A stretch of 10,570 nucleotides of DNA from JBEEPE01 sp041191265 (GCA_041191265.1 JBEEPE010000296.1:1-10570); one strand, 5' to 3'. Shown: positions 1 through 7,638, numbered from the stretch's first letter. Notes: generated by a model not told the origin, from the sequence alone. Numbers and translations are program-made.

Positions 1-2142
1 AATCCCCCCTCCCCCAAAGTTAATCGTCGTCGTCCCCGCAGGCATCAAGTTGGTCAATGCCGCAATACTCACCAACCCCCCATTCAAACTCGGCGCCCCC
101 GTGTACGTGTTCGTCCCCGTCAACGTCGTCGTCCCCGTCCCAACCTTCACAATCGACCCCGTCCCCGTCATCGTCCCCGCGTACGTCGTGCTCTCATTGT
201 TCCCCCCAAACGTCAGGAAGTTGTTCCCCAACGTAATCGTCCCCCCCGTCGTGCCCGCCCCAGAAATCGACCCCACCGTGTACGTCAACCCGCTCCCCGA
301 GAGATTCAACGTCACCCCTGCCGTATTCGCCAAGTTCACCGGATTCTGACTGTTCCCCAAAGACGCCGCCGTCGGCGCGGTCAGCGTACCACTCGTAATC
401 TGAATCGGCCCCGTAAACGTGTTCGTTCCCGACAACACAATCGCATTCGTCGCATTCGCGCTCGTCACCGCAACCCCGCCCGTTCCAGTGATATTCCCCG
501 AAAAAGTCTGATTAATCGAGGCCGTGTTCGACGTCGGATTCAGCGTCATTATCGCGCCATTCGCCAAAGTAATATCTCGAGCAAACGCTTGCGAGGTCGC
601 TTGGTTCATCTGAATCGTTCCCGAACCATTCACTATCACTCCTCCCGTTCCAATCGCCGAAGAACCCGAGGCCGGCACCGACGCAACCTGTAGAGAACCC
701 CCGTTAATCACCGTGCCACCCGTGTACGTGTTCGTCCCTGACAGAATCAACGTCCCCGCACCCCCAAACACAAGCGTGCTCGCCGTCGCCCCCCCGCCCA
801 CGTTCTGAATCACCGACCCAATCGAAAGCTGATTCGCACCCACGTATACATAGAGCGGACTTCCCGCCGTCAACGCCTGTAAGTTCCCTCCCGTCAGCGA
901 GTGGTTTTGCCCCGAAGAAACCACACCCCCCAAACTCACCGTGTTGCTTGTGGCCGTCACCACCCGCGCCGTCCCGCTATTAATCTGAAGCGTCTTGTAA
1001 GACGGGTTCGTGCTCGCCGTCACCGTAATATTCCCCGCATTCGAGTTGAAGTTCGTTGTCGCGCTGTTCGATGCCACCGCCAGTGCGGTCGTCGTTGAAC
1101 CCAAAACCCCGTTGGTTGCGTCATACGCCGCAAACGAGTTCCCACCGTAAATCGCCCACGGACCAATGTCCCCAACGGCCACCCCCGCAGAAAAAATCAT
1201 CCGACTCTGCGCGTTGCTCCCCAAACCCGTTCCCGTGAAGTTCACCATGGAAGTGTTCGTCGCCCCGCTCCGCGTCAGTCCCGAGAACGTCAAGGTCTGC
1301 GTGCTCGGCGACGTGTTCGCTGCCGTGTTCGTCACCGTCAGCAACCCACTCTCAAGCGTCAACGCTCCCAGCGTCTCCGCGTAGTTCACCGACGCGCTCG
1401 CCGTGTTCGTAAAGGTGATCGCCCCGCCACGCGAGGTGATGCCCGCCGCATTATTCACCCGGTTCAATGCCGCTTCCCCCGCCGTCGTCGTATTCACTAG
1501 CGTCAAACCGCCGCCTGCTAGCGTAATCCCCGACGTGCTCACCAACGCCTGACTAAGCCCGCCCAAACTCAGCGTCTGACCCACCCCAATCGTCGTCGCC
1601 CCACTCCACCCCGTCGTCGACGTACCATTCAACGTCAACGTGTTCGCCACCAACCCAGCCGCCAAACCACCGGAAAGCGTCACATTCCCCGTCCCCGCCA
1701 CAGCCCCCGTGATGGTCGCCCCCACCGCCGTCGTCGCATTCGCCTGCGCCAACGAGTTCAGCGTCACCGTGTTATTCGCCCCCCCAAAGGTCAGCGTGTT
1801 CGCTCCCAAGTTCAAAACGTAGCTCGGTGTATTAAACTGCAGCCCTCCCACCGTCAGGTTCACCCCCGTCCCCAACGTCACCGTCCCTGCCGTCCCCCCA
1901 AACACCGCCGTGTCATTCGCCGAGTTATTCCAACTCTGATTCGCCGAAAGCCCGTTCCACCACAAAGGCAAACTCAAATCCAACGTTCCCGCCCCGCCCG
2001 TACCCGTGCCCGCTTGGTTCAAGACGTTGTTCAAAAACACCCCATCCGAATCCCAGTACAACACCGCCGCACGCACTGGGAAGCCCGCCAGTGTAAAAGC
2101 CACCACCATCAACGCCGAAATCCATCGCAAAAAGCGCGGCAT
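1..2142 (-). CDS. Autotransporter-associated beta-strand repeat (PATR) surface protein, N-terminal part, cut by window edge
   Basis: The minus strand is open from here to the window edge with no stop, giving at least 714 residues. The product opens with a signal peptide: M-P-R-F-L-R, a hydrophobic core (ISALMVVAFTLAGF) and a likely cleavage after PVRA or PVRAA. The mature part is rich in Gly, Thr, Asn, Ala, Ser and Val. It begins with a YWDSDGV segment and an NDTAVFGGTAGTVTLG segment typical of these proteins. At least three full PATR units follow, such as TLILSGTNTYTGGTVINGG. The family forms long extracellular beta-helices, usually ending in an autotransporter barrel or a PEP-CTERM anchor; the end here lies outside the window. 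The start is uncertain: ATG at 2142 gives a normal signal peptide with a weak RBS (cggga), while in-frame ATGs at 2268 and 2436 and an open frame up to 2586 would add a basic N-terminal extension. Codons end strongly in G (ACG, GCG, GGG, TTG). The ligand and role are unknown. Confidence 0.9.
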   Translation of the reverse strand, partial: MPRFLRWISALMVVAFTLAGFPVRAAVLYWDSDGVFLNNVLNQAGTGTGGAGTLDLSLPLWWNGLSANQSWNNSANDTAVFGGTAGTVTLGTGVNLTVGGLQFNTPSYVLNLGANTLTFGGANNTVTLNSLAQANATTAVGATITGAVAGTGNVTLSGGLAAGLVANTLTLNGTSTTGWSGATTIGVGQTLSLGGLSQALVSTSGITLAGGGLTLVNTTTAGEAALNRVNNAAGITSRGGAITFTNTASASVNYAETLGALTLESGLLTVTNTAANTSPSTQTLTFSGLTRSGATNTSMVNFTGTGLGSNAQSRMIFSAGVAVGDIGPWAIYGGNSFAAYDATNGVLGSTTTALAVASNSATTNFNSNAGNITVTASTNPSYKTLQINSGTARVVTATSNTVSLGGVVSSGQNHSLTGGNLQALTAGSPLYVYVGANQLSIGSVIQNVGGGATASTLVFGGAGTLILSGTNTYTGGTVINGGSLQVASVPASGSSAIGTGGVIVNGSGTIQMNQATSQAFARDITLANGAIMTLNPTSNTASINQTFSGNITGTGGVAVTSANATNAIVLSGTNTFTGPIQITSGTLTAPTAASLGNSQNPVNLANTAGVTLNLSGSGLTYTVGSISGAGTTGGTITLGNNFLTFGGNNESTTYAGTMTGTGSIVKVGTGTTTLTGTNTYTGAPSLNGGLVSIAALTNLMPAGTTTINFGGGGI
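61..147 (-). repeat. PATR unit, third copy
   Basis: This encodes KVGTGTTTLTGTNTYTG followed by APSLNGGLVSIA. The TLTGTNTYTG core is intact and the second strand is slightly shortened. It lies about 310 bases beyond the second copy, so the three copies are nearly evenly spaced (about 105 residues). Confidence 0.8.
379..447 (-). repeat. PATR unit, second copy
   Basis: This encodes NAIVLSGTNTFTGPIQITSG followed by TLTAP. It keeps the LSGTNTFTG core and the TSGTL strand, but P replaces the usual second Gly of the turn. It lies about 310 bases further along the coding direction than the best copy. Confidence 0.8.
682..757 (-). repeat. PATR unit, best copy
   Basis: This encodes GAGTLILSGTNTYTGG followed by TVINGGSLQVA, an almost ideal autotransporter-associated beta-strand repeat: a TLxLSGxNTYTG turn followed by a TxINxGxL strand. 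Each such unit is thought to add one coil to the beta-helix. Confidence 0.85.
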
Positions 2143-2328
2143 TTCCCGCAACGCCTGCTGCGGACGCTGCTCCAACAACGCTGCCGTCACTCGACTCCTC
2201 TCAACAACGCGAAAGGCCTTCTCAACTCTGCGAATCACTCTGGCAGTGAGCCCGCGTCCCCGACTCATCCGCCAAGGTCTCACCCGCCGCGATTCGGACG
2301 CCCTCTCGACACGCGAAGACACCCGCTC

Positions 2329-2350
2329 TCCCTTCCGTAAACGGAAGGGA
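2329..2350. repeat. Perfect 10-bp inverted repeat (operator or leader hairpin candidate)
   Basis: The left arm TCCCTTCCGT (2329-2338) is the exact reverse complement of the right arm ACGGAAGGGA (2341-2350), with AA between. There is no T-run after it on either strand, so an intrinsic terminator is unlikely. It lies 187 bases upstream of the PATR ATG at 2142 and 61 bases upstream of the alternative ATG at 2268. A dimeric regulator operator or a hairpin in the PATR mRNA leader both fit. Confidence 0.6.
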
Positions 2351-2411
2351 CCAAGCGCATTACGACTCTCTTGCGAGGTCGCATTCTGATCTGGGGGTTG
2401 TCTTCTTCGCA

Positions 2412-2506
2412 CAGGTGTTGAACTCCCACCACCCATCGGTGAAAAGGAGGTTACAAATTCTCCAACTGTATAAAGCGGAACGAATGCCCAAGGGCAGGTG
2501 TTCAAC
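2412..2506. repeat. Pair of near-identical 12-mers, 83 bases apart
   Basis: CAGGTGTTGAAC at 2412-2423 and CAGGTGTTCAAC at 2495-2506 match at 11 of 12 positions. The single G/C difference also makes TGTTGAAC (2416-2423) and GTTCAACA (2500-2507) an 8-bp inverted repeat. The segment could be the ends of a small dispersed element or two binding sites for one regulator. Only one copy of the segment is in the window. Confidence 0.4.
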
Positions 2507-2610
2507 AGAGACGCTCTCTGAGACCAAAGCGGCCCGAGACATGGTTTAGTTTGAACCCTTCCTACCGTAAATTTTGTCCATTTTTATAACCCCCGAACTT
2601 CCAGTCCTTC

Positions 2611-4488
2611 ATGAAACGCTTTCTTCCCATCCTCCTCGCCTCCCTAGCCCCGCTCCCCACTCTGTCAGCCGCAGAAAAAAAACTCCCCAACATCGTCTGG
2701 CTCTCAAGCGAAGACCACGGTCCCCACCTCGGCTGCTACGGCGATCCCGTCGCCCGCACCCCCCACGCCGACGCTCTCGCCTCCCTAGGAACCCGTTATC
2801 GCTTCGCCTGGTCCTGCGCCCCCGTCTGCGCCCCCGCCAGAACCACCCTCATCTCAGGGATGTACCCCCCAGCCCAAGCCGCCGAACACATGCGCAGCCT
2901 CGTCCCTACCGCATCCCAAACCCGCCTCTTCCCCGCACTTCTCCGCGAAAAGGGTTACTTTTGCACAAATAACGCAAAAGAAGACTACAACCTCAAACCC
3001 ACCACCTCCCCTTGGGACGAATCCTCCAAGAAAGCCCATTGGTCCCATCGGAAAGAAGGACAACCGTTTTTTGCCGTCTTCAACTCCGAAAAAAGTCACG
3101 AAAGCCGCATCCGGTCCCGTCCGCACTCCCTCACCACCAACCCCAACGCCGTTCGCCTCCCAGCCTACCATCCCGACACCCCCGAGACCCGTCATGACTG
3201 GGCCCAATACCACGACGGCGTCCATGCCGCCGACGCCGATGCCGGGGAGCGCCTCCGCGAACTCCGCGAAGCCGGCCTCCTCGAAAACACCATCGTCTTC
3301 CAGTTCGCTGACCACGGCTCCGGGATGCCACGCAGCAAACGCTGGCCCGGCAACTCCGGCCTCCGTGTCCCCCTCATCATCCACATCCCCGACCAGTTCA
3401 AACACCTCCGCCCGCCAGACTACTCCCCCGGCGGCACTTCCGACCGCCCCGTCAGCTTCGTCGACTTCGCGGCCACCGTCCTCAGCCTTGCCGACATCCC
3501 AACCCCACCGTGGATGCACGGACACCCCTTCCTCGGCACCCACGCCTCAGCCCCCCAACCCTACGTGCACGGGTTCCGCGGACGCATGGACGAACGGATC
3601 GATCTCGTTCGCAGCCTGTCGGACGGACGCTTCGTGTACCTGCGCAACTTCCTGCCGCACCTCCCCGCCGGCCAGCACGTGTCGTATCAGTTCCAAACCC
3701 CAACCACGCGAGTGTGGTTTTCCCTCTGGAAAGAAGGCCGCCTCAACGCCGCCCAAAGCCGCTTCTGGGAAGCCCCGCGGGCCGCAGAGGAGCTCTACGA
3801 CCTCAACTCCGATCCCGATGAAGTGCACAACCTCGCCGCCCTGCCAGAGCATCAACCCCGCCTCACCGAACTCCGGGAAGCCCTCCAAGCCCACCTGCTC
3901 AAAACCCACGACGCCGGCTTCATCCCCGAAGCCGAACGCATCCGCATCACCGCCGGCCGCCCCTGGCTCGATTGCGTAACAGACCCCTCCTTCCAATCCG
4001 CCCACTACCCCCAACGCGAACTCCTCGTCGCCGCCAACGACGCGTCCGCCCCTTCCACCAACCCCGCCGCACTCGCCGCCCACCTCAACTCACCCATCGC
4101 CGCCATCCGTTACTGGGGCGCGATCGCCCTTCGCATGCGAGGACCACGCGCCATATCCACCCACGCCGACCAACTGTCAGCCCTCCTCAAAGATCCCAGC
4201 CCGTCCGTCCAAGTTGCCGCAGCCGCTGCCCTCGCCCAATCCGACATCGATGCCGCCAAAACCAGCGCGATCGAAACCCTCCGCGCACTCCTCCAAACCC
4301 TCGATACCCAACCGCACGCCGTCTTCGAAGCCGTCGCCGCACTCGACGAACTCGGCGCACCCGCCGAACCCCTCCGCACCGAAATCATCGCCCTGCGGAA
4401 AGCCCTCGAATCACGCGGAAAAGACCGCGACGGCCGCTACACCGGCTACACCGAACGCCTCACCGCCCACCTCCTCGGCAACGACTAA
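2611..4488 (+). CDS. Secreted formylglycine-dependent sulfatase with HEAT-like C-terminal tail
   Basis: This 625-residue protein hydrolyses a sulfate ester (or N-sulfate) outside the cytoplasm. A signal peptide covers residues 1-20/21 (cut near LSA|A or SAA|E). The type I sulfatase core runs from about 26 to 345: first metal-site region NIVWLSSEDHG (E34, D35), formylglycine site C-A-P-A-R at C73-R77 (the CxPxR form matured by aerobic FGE), FNSEKSHESR with H163, ADHG with D234-H235, and K243. A YDLNSDPDEVHNLA segment near residue 396 closes the fold, as in many sulfatases. Residues from about 493 to 600 look like HEAT repeats. The SSEDHG and TNNAKEDYNL segments resemble the N-sulfoglucosamine sulfohydrolase-like branch common in Planctomycetes and Verrucomicrobia, but the substrate cannot be read from sequence. 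The ATG at 2611 is chosen because the signal peptide starts there; no Shine-Dalgarno is visible. Codons end mostly in C. Confidence 0.93.
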   Translation: MKRFLPILLASLAPLPTLSAAEKKLPNIVWLSSEDHGPHLGCYGDPVARTPHADALASLGTRYRFAWSCAPVCAPARTTLISGMYPPAQAAEHMRSLVPTASQTRLFPALLREKGYFCTNNAKEDYNLKPTTSPWDESSKKAHWSHRKEGQPFFAVFNSEKSHESRIRSRPHSLTTNPNAVRLPAYHPDTPETRHDWAQYHDGVHAADADAGERLRELREAGLLENTIVFQFADHGSGMPRSKRWPGNSGLRVPLIIHIPDQFKHLRPPDYSPGGTSDRPVSFVDFAATVLSLADIPTPPWMHGHPFLGTHASAPQPYVHGFRGRMDERIDLVRSLSDGRFVYLRNFLPHLPAGQHVSYQFQTPTTRVWFSLWKEGRLNAAQSRFWEAPRAAEELYDLNSDPDEVHNLAALPEHQPRLTELREALQAHLLKTHDAGFIPEAERIRITAGRPWLDCVTDPSFQSAHYPQRELLVAANDASAPSTNPAALAAHLNSPIAAIRYWGAIALRMRGPRAISTHADQLSALLKDPSPSVQVAAAAALAQSDIDAAKTSAIETLRALLQTLDTQPHAVFEAVAALDELGAPAEPLRTEIIALRKALESRGKDRDGRYTGYTERLTAHLLGND

Positions 4489-4506
4489 TCAAAGAGTCCC
4501 ACAGAG
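4489..4506. other. Convergent 18-base gap without terminator
   Basis: The sulfatase TAA (4486-4488) and the transporter TAA (complement of 4507-4509) are separated by 18 bases. No inverted repeat or T-run is present here, so transcripts from the two genes probably overlap at their 3' ends. Confidence 0.6.
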
Positions 4507-6552
4507 TTAAGCGCCACCCTCGGCAAGAGCCACATACGGCTCCTCCCGAAGCTCAGCCACTTTGCGCCCGCTCAACAACCGCACCCACTCGCGCAAACAC
4601 CCCAGGAAAATCAACGCCACAGCCACCAAAAAAAAGGCTGTTACCACCGTATCCACCTTGAAGTTAAATACCTGTGCACCCCAATCACGCAGTTCCTTCT
4701 CCGTACCCCCCGACGCAACCTTGTCAGAATAAAAGCGAACGGCAGCGATAAATCCCATCTTCGGACTCGGATCAAACAACTTCACCCAACCCGCAGTGAA
4801 GGTTGCACTCATCAAGAAAAGCAACGGCACCCCCGTCACCGCCGCATACCGCGCCCGCCCCATCTTAATCAAAACCGTCGTCCCCAAACAGAACGCAATC
4901 ACCGCAAGTAACTGGTTCGCAATCCCAAACAGCGGCCATAACGTGTTAATTCCCCCCAACGGATCCACCACGCCCTGGTACAGAAAATACCCCCACGCCG
5001 CCACCAGCAACGCACTCGCCAACACATTCGCAGGCAAACTCCGCGTGTTCCCGAGCGGACGCCACACTCCCCCAAGAAAATCCTGTAAAATAAACCGCCC
5101 CACGCGAGTCCCCGCATCAATCGTCGTCAAAATAAACAACGCCTCAAACATGATCGCGAAGTGGTACCAAAACGACATCCACGCCGAACCAAACGCCCTC
5201 GCAAACATTTGCGCCATCCCCACCGCAAAGGTCGGCGCACCCCCCACCCGTCCAAACATCGTCTTCTCCCCAATGTCCGACGCCAGCTTGCCCATGCTCT
5301 CAACCGTCACCGGAAACCCCGCATTTGAAATAACTTCCACCACCTGCTGAGGCGCCATCGTCTTGTTAATCCCCGCATTGATCGAAAAGTAATCCCCAGG
5401 CTCTAACGCGCACGCCGCCACCAACGCCACCAACGCCACCAACATTTCCGTCACCATCGCTCCATACGCCACACTCCGAATCGCATCCTCCCGATCCAAC
5501 AACTTCGGCGTCGTGCCCGACGAAATCAGCGCGTGAAACCCCGAAATCGCGCCGCACGCAATCGTGATGAACACAAACGGAAATACCTTCCCCGCAAACA
5601 CCAACCCCGACCCATCCACAAACTTGGTCAGCTTCGGCATCTTCAACTCCGGAGCCACCCAAATCACCACGACCGCAAGCACTGCCACCGTTCCAATCTT
5701 CATGAACGTGCTCAGGTAATCCCTCGGAGCGAGCAACATCCAAACCGGAAGCACCGACGCCGCAAACCCATACACCATTATCGACCACGCAATCGTTTCC
5801 CCCGAATGGTCGAACAAATGCTCGATGCCCCACGCCTTCAAGTTGCTCCCCGCCCACACACTCGCAATCAACCCGATAATCCCAAACACCGTCACCCCAC
5901 GCACGCTCACCCCAAACACCGTGTGACCAAACCCCATCACCAAGGCCAGCGGAATGGTCATCGCAATCGTAAACAACCCCCACGGACTCTCCGCCAACGC
6001 CTTCACCACCACCAACCCCAACACCGCCAGCAAAATCGTCATAATCGCCAGCACCGAAATCATCGCCACAAACCCCACCACCGGATTCACCTCCTCCTTC
6101 AACATCTGCCCCACCGACTTACCCCCGCGCCGAATCGAAGCGAACATCACCATCGCATCGTGCACCCCACCCCCAAGCGTCGCCCCAATCAGAATCCAAA
6201 GCATCCCCGGCAAATACCCAAACTGCGCTGCCAACACCGGCCCCACCAAAGGACCCGGACCCGCAATCGCCGCAAAGTGATGCCCAAAAACCACCCAGCG
6301 GTTCGTCGCCACAAAATCCTTCCCGTCCGCGTGAGTAATCGACGGCGGAGCTCGATGCGCATCCAGCACCAGAACCTTTGTCATCAGCCACTTGCTATAA
6401 AACCGATACGCCACGGCAAACGAACACAACCCCGCCACCACCAACCAAAGCGCATTGATAGTCTCCCCCTTGTGAAACGCCGAATACGCCACCGACCCCG
6501 CCCCCAAAGCAGAAATCAGCACCCAGACCAAAACACGGATTGCACGAGCCAT
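4507..6552 (-). CDS. cstA: CstA-family carbon starvation transporter
   Basis: This 681-residue inner-membrane carrier is close in length to E. coli CstA and BtsT (about 700-716). Relatives import peptides or pyruvate, BtsT being a pyruvate/proton symporter; the substrate here is not determined. Many hydrophobic segments span the whole chain. The family signature GHHFAAIAGPGPLVGPVLAA and FGYLPG lies at residues 90-116, followed by GATLGGGVHD near 123-132. Later come SSGTTPKLLDREDA, and FWYHFAIMFEALFILTTIDA followed by GTRVGRFILQDFLG, which are also family hallmarks. The C-terminus ends in a short polar tail. The start at 6552 precedes the first membrane segment; upstream there is only a distant G-run. 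It lies 93 bases downstream of the SRPBCC membrane gene on the same strand, so co-transcription is possible, but no BtsS/BtsR-type regulators are nearby. It converges on the sulfatase. Confidence 0.95.
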   Translation of the reverse strand: MARAIRVLVWVLISALGAGSVAYSAFHKGETINALWLVVAGLCSFAVAYRFYSKWLMTKVLVLDAHRAPPSITHADGKDFVATNRWVVFGHHFAAIAGPGPLVGPVLAAQFGYLPGMLWILIGATLGGGVHDAMVMFASIRRGGKSVGQMLKEEVNPVVGFVAMISVLAIMTILLAVLGLVVVKALAESPWGLFTIAMTIPLALVMGFGHTVFGVSVRGVTVFGIIGLIASVWAGSNLKAWGIEHLFDHSGETIAWSIMVYGFAASVLPVWMLLAPRDYLSTFMKIGTVAVLAVVVIWVAPELKMPKLTKFVDGSGLVFAGKVFPFVFITIACGAISGFHALISSGTTPKLLDREDAIRSVAYGAMVTEMLVALVALVAACALEPGDYFSINAGINKTMAPQQVVEVISNAGFPVTVESMGKLASDIGEKTMFGRVGGAPTFAVGMAQMFARAFGSAWMSFWYHFAIMFEALFILTTIDAGTRVGRFILQDFLGGVWRPLGNTRSLPANVLASALLVAAWGYFLYQGVVDPLGGINTLWPLFGIANQLLAVIAFCLGTTVLIKMGRARYAAVTGVPLLFLMSATFTAGWVKLFDPSPKMGFIAAVRFYSDKVASGGTEKELRDWGAQVFNFKVDTVVTAFFLVAVALIFLGCLREWVRLLSGRKVAELREEPYVALAEGGA

Positions 6553-6605
6553 ATCAGATAAAAATCGTTGCCCCCCAGCAAAAGCAATTACCGAACCCCC
6601 TCCCC

Positions 6606-6646
6606 CTCATAGGTCCCACACGACCCATACGACCCACAGGTCCCAT
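6606..6646. repeat. Tandem 9-base repeat, copy 1
   Basis: Consecutive units on the plus strand are GTCCCACAC (6613-6621), GACCCATAC (6622-6630), GACCCACAG (6631-6639) and GTCCCAT (6640-6646), with a degenerate flank CTCATAG at 6606-6612. The consensus is GWCCCAYAS. It sits in the gap between the SRPBCC membrane gene and the transporter, and its last unit overlaps the SRPBCC stop codon. The same unit recurs at 7717-7743. Confidence 0.75.
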
Positions 6647-7638
6647 CAAAGCCCCTCACCCTCAGCCCGCCGCTTCACAATCCGCAAAATATATCCCTGC
6701 AACTCCGACATCACCGTTTCCGTCCACAGCGATGCATACCAGTTAAACCGCGTGCTCAGTCGTTGGCGGCTCGAAAGGTGAAGCCGCACCGTCCCATCCT
6801 CGCGCGCCTCAATCTCGTAGACCCCATCCAACACATCAAAATACGGCCCCCCAATCGTCACATGCTCATCAAGCGTCGTCGGCGGAATGTTCGCCGTATC
6901 CGCACGGATGGTAAACGCCAGCCGCTTGAGTTCATCCCATTGCGTCACACGCTCAACAAACACCAACTCCCGCTCAAACCGCGCAATCCGCACCGAACCA
7001 ACCCCCTCCCCCTCCAACACCGCCTCCACAGGCCTCGGAAATCCCATCCAATGCATCCACGACCCCGAATGCTCCGCCTCCGAAATCCGAGGAACCGACC
7101 GAACCTCCCGCCAAACACGCGCCGGAGCCGCCGCAACCTCAATCACATTATGCACCTCACGCACCTCCTCAGCTCGCGCTCGAAGGTGCTCCACCGGCGC
7201 CACCAAAAACGGCAACACCGCCAAGAACGCCGCGCTCCGAACCTGACCGTCCCGTCCCATCGCACGCCGAACCCCCACCGCCAGTAACCCTCCAATCGAG
7301 GAAACCACCATCATCACCGGCACCAACATCAATACGCAAATCAACCCCTCCCACCCCAACAACATCGTCGCTCCCAACCCCGCAAGACTCGATGCCCACG
7401 GCAGAAAAATCCGCCCACGCCACCCAATCGGCCCCGACATCTCCGCAATCCACACCGACAAAAATCCCATCGTCAATGGCGCCCCAAAAATGAAGGCCGT
7501 CGTCATCACCGAATACGCGTTCTTCCAACTCGGCCCCGCCTCCCCATGGTTGAGTCCAAAGACCCAACGCGTGATTAACCCATGAAACACGCCCGCACCT
7601 ATCCCCCACCAAACTAACCGCTTTTGCTTCCAGTCCAT
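6646..7638 (-). CDS. Membrane protein with C-terminal SRPBCC/START-like domain
   Basis: From ATG 7638 this encodes 330 residues. The N-terminal half has about five hydrophobic segments (roughly residues 7-28, 42-64, 78-95, 97-125 and 135-149) with a basic turn (RRAMGRDGQVR, 124-134) suggesting a cytosolic loop. From about residue 163, HNVIEVAAAPARVWREVRSV begins what looks like an SRPBCC (polyketide-cyclase/START-like) domain, the fold that binds hydrophobic ligands in a helix-grip cavity; it extends to about 325. No catalytic residue can be assigned, and the ligand is unknown. The frame also opens at ATG 7707, adding 23 residues, but MDWKQKRLVWWGIGAG is the more usual membrane-protein start and has TGGGGC just before it. 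It is divergent from the PQQ dehydrogenase and lies upstream of the CstA-type gene. Confidence 0.75.
   Translation of the reverse strand: MDWKQKRLVWWGIGAGVFHGLITRWVFGLNHGEAGPSWKNAYSVMTTAFIFGAPLTMGFLSVWIAEMSGPIGWRGRIFLPWASSLAGLGATMLLGWEGLICVLMLVPVMMVVSSIGGLLAVGVRRAMGRDGQVRSAAFLAVLPFLVAPVEHLRARAEEVREVHNVIEVAAAPARVWREVRSVPRISEAEHSGSWMHWMGFPRPVEAVLEGEGVGSVRIARFERELVFVERVTQWDELKRLAFTIRADTANIPPTTLDEHVTIGGPYFDVLDGVYEIEAREDGTVRLHLSSRQRLSTRFNWYASLWTETVMSELQGYILRIVKRRAEGEGL

Larger units (their letters stand above)
2143..2610. other. Divergent spacer between PATR gene and sulfatase
   Basis: These 468 bases lack a gene I can support. They hold the inverted repeat at 2329-2350, the 12-mer pair at 2412-2423 and 2495-2506, and an isolated AAAAGGAGGT at 2443-2452. 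Possible -10 hexamers are TATAAC at 2585-2590 (plus, 20 bases before the sulfatase ATG) and TATACA read on the minus strand at 2467-2472; neither has a convincing -35. The minus frame of the PATR gene stays open from 2142 up to 2586, so the first part of the spacer may belong to an N-terminally longer PATR protein starting at ATG 2268. Confidence 0.6.

Noticed and set aside
1..2000. Repetitive CGTC/CCCCGT-rich DNA resembling a satellite
   Set aside because: The repetition comes from Gly/Thr/Asn/Val-rich PATR coding sequence with ACG/GGG/GTG codons; there is no fixed DNA period and the minus frame is open throughout.
2006..2389. 127-codon plus-strand frame near the PATR start
   Set aside because: It is antisense to the PATR signal peptide region, has no recognisable motif, and is rich in Arg, Thr and Ser as expected for a shadow frame.
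2360..2542. 60-codon minus-strand frame with a Trp/Cys-rich middle (LYSWRICNLLFTDGWWEF)
   Set aside because: No recognisable family or ribosome binding site. It is more likely non-coding spacer, though it overlaps the possible dispersed element described separately.
3071..3979. 302-codon plus-strand frame and several long minus-strand frames (such as 2854-3543 and 3547-4083) over the sulfatase
   Set aside because: All lie inside the sulfatase reading frame, are Pro/Ser/Thr- or Gly/Val-rich without motifs, and follow from the skewed base composition.
5533..6561. 342-codon plus-strand reading frame rich in His, Arg, Pro and Asn
   Set aside because: It is exactly opposite the CstA-type gene, whose product is a clear family member. 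The composition is what a C-rich complementary strand gives, and there is no domain.
6606..6646. CRISPR-like short repeats
   Set aside because: Units are 9 bases, directly adjacent without spacers, and degenerate; there are no cas genes nearby.
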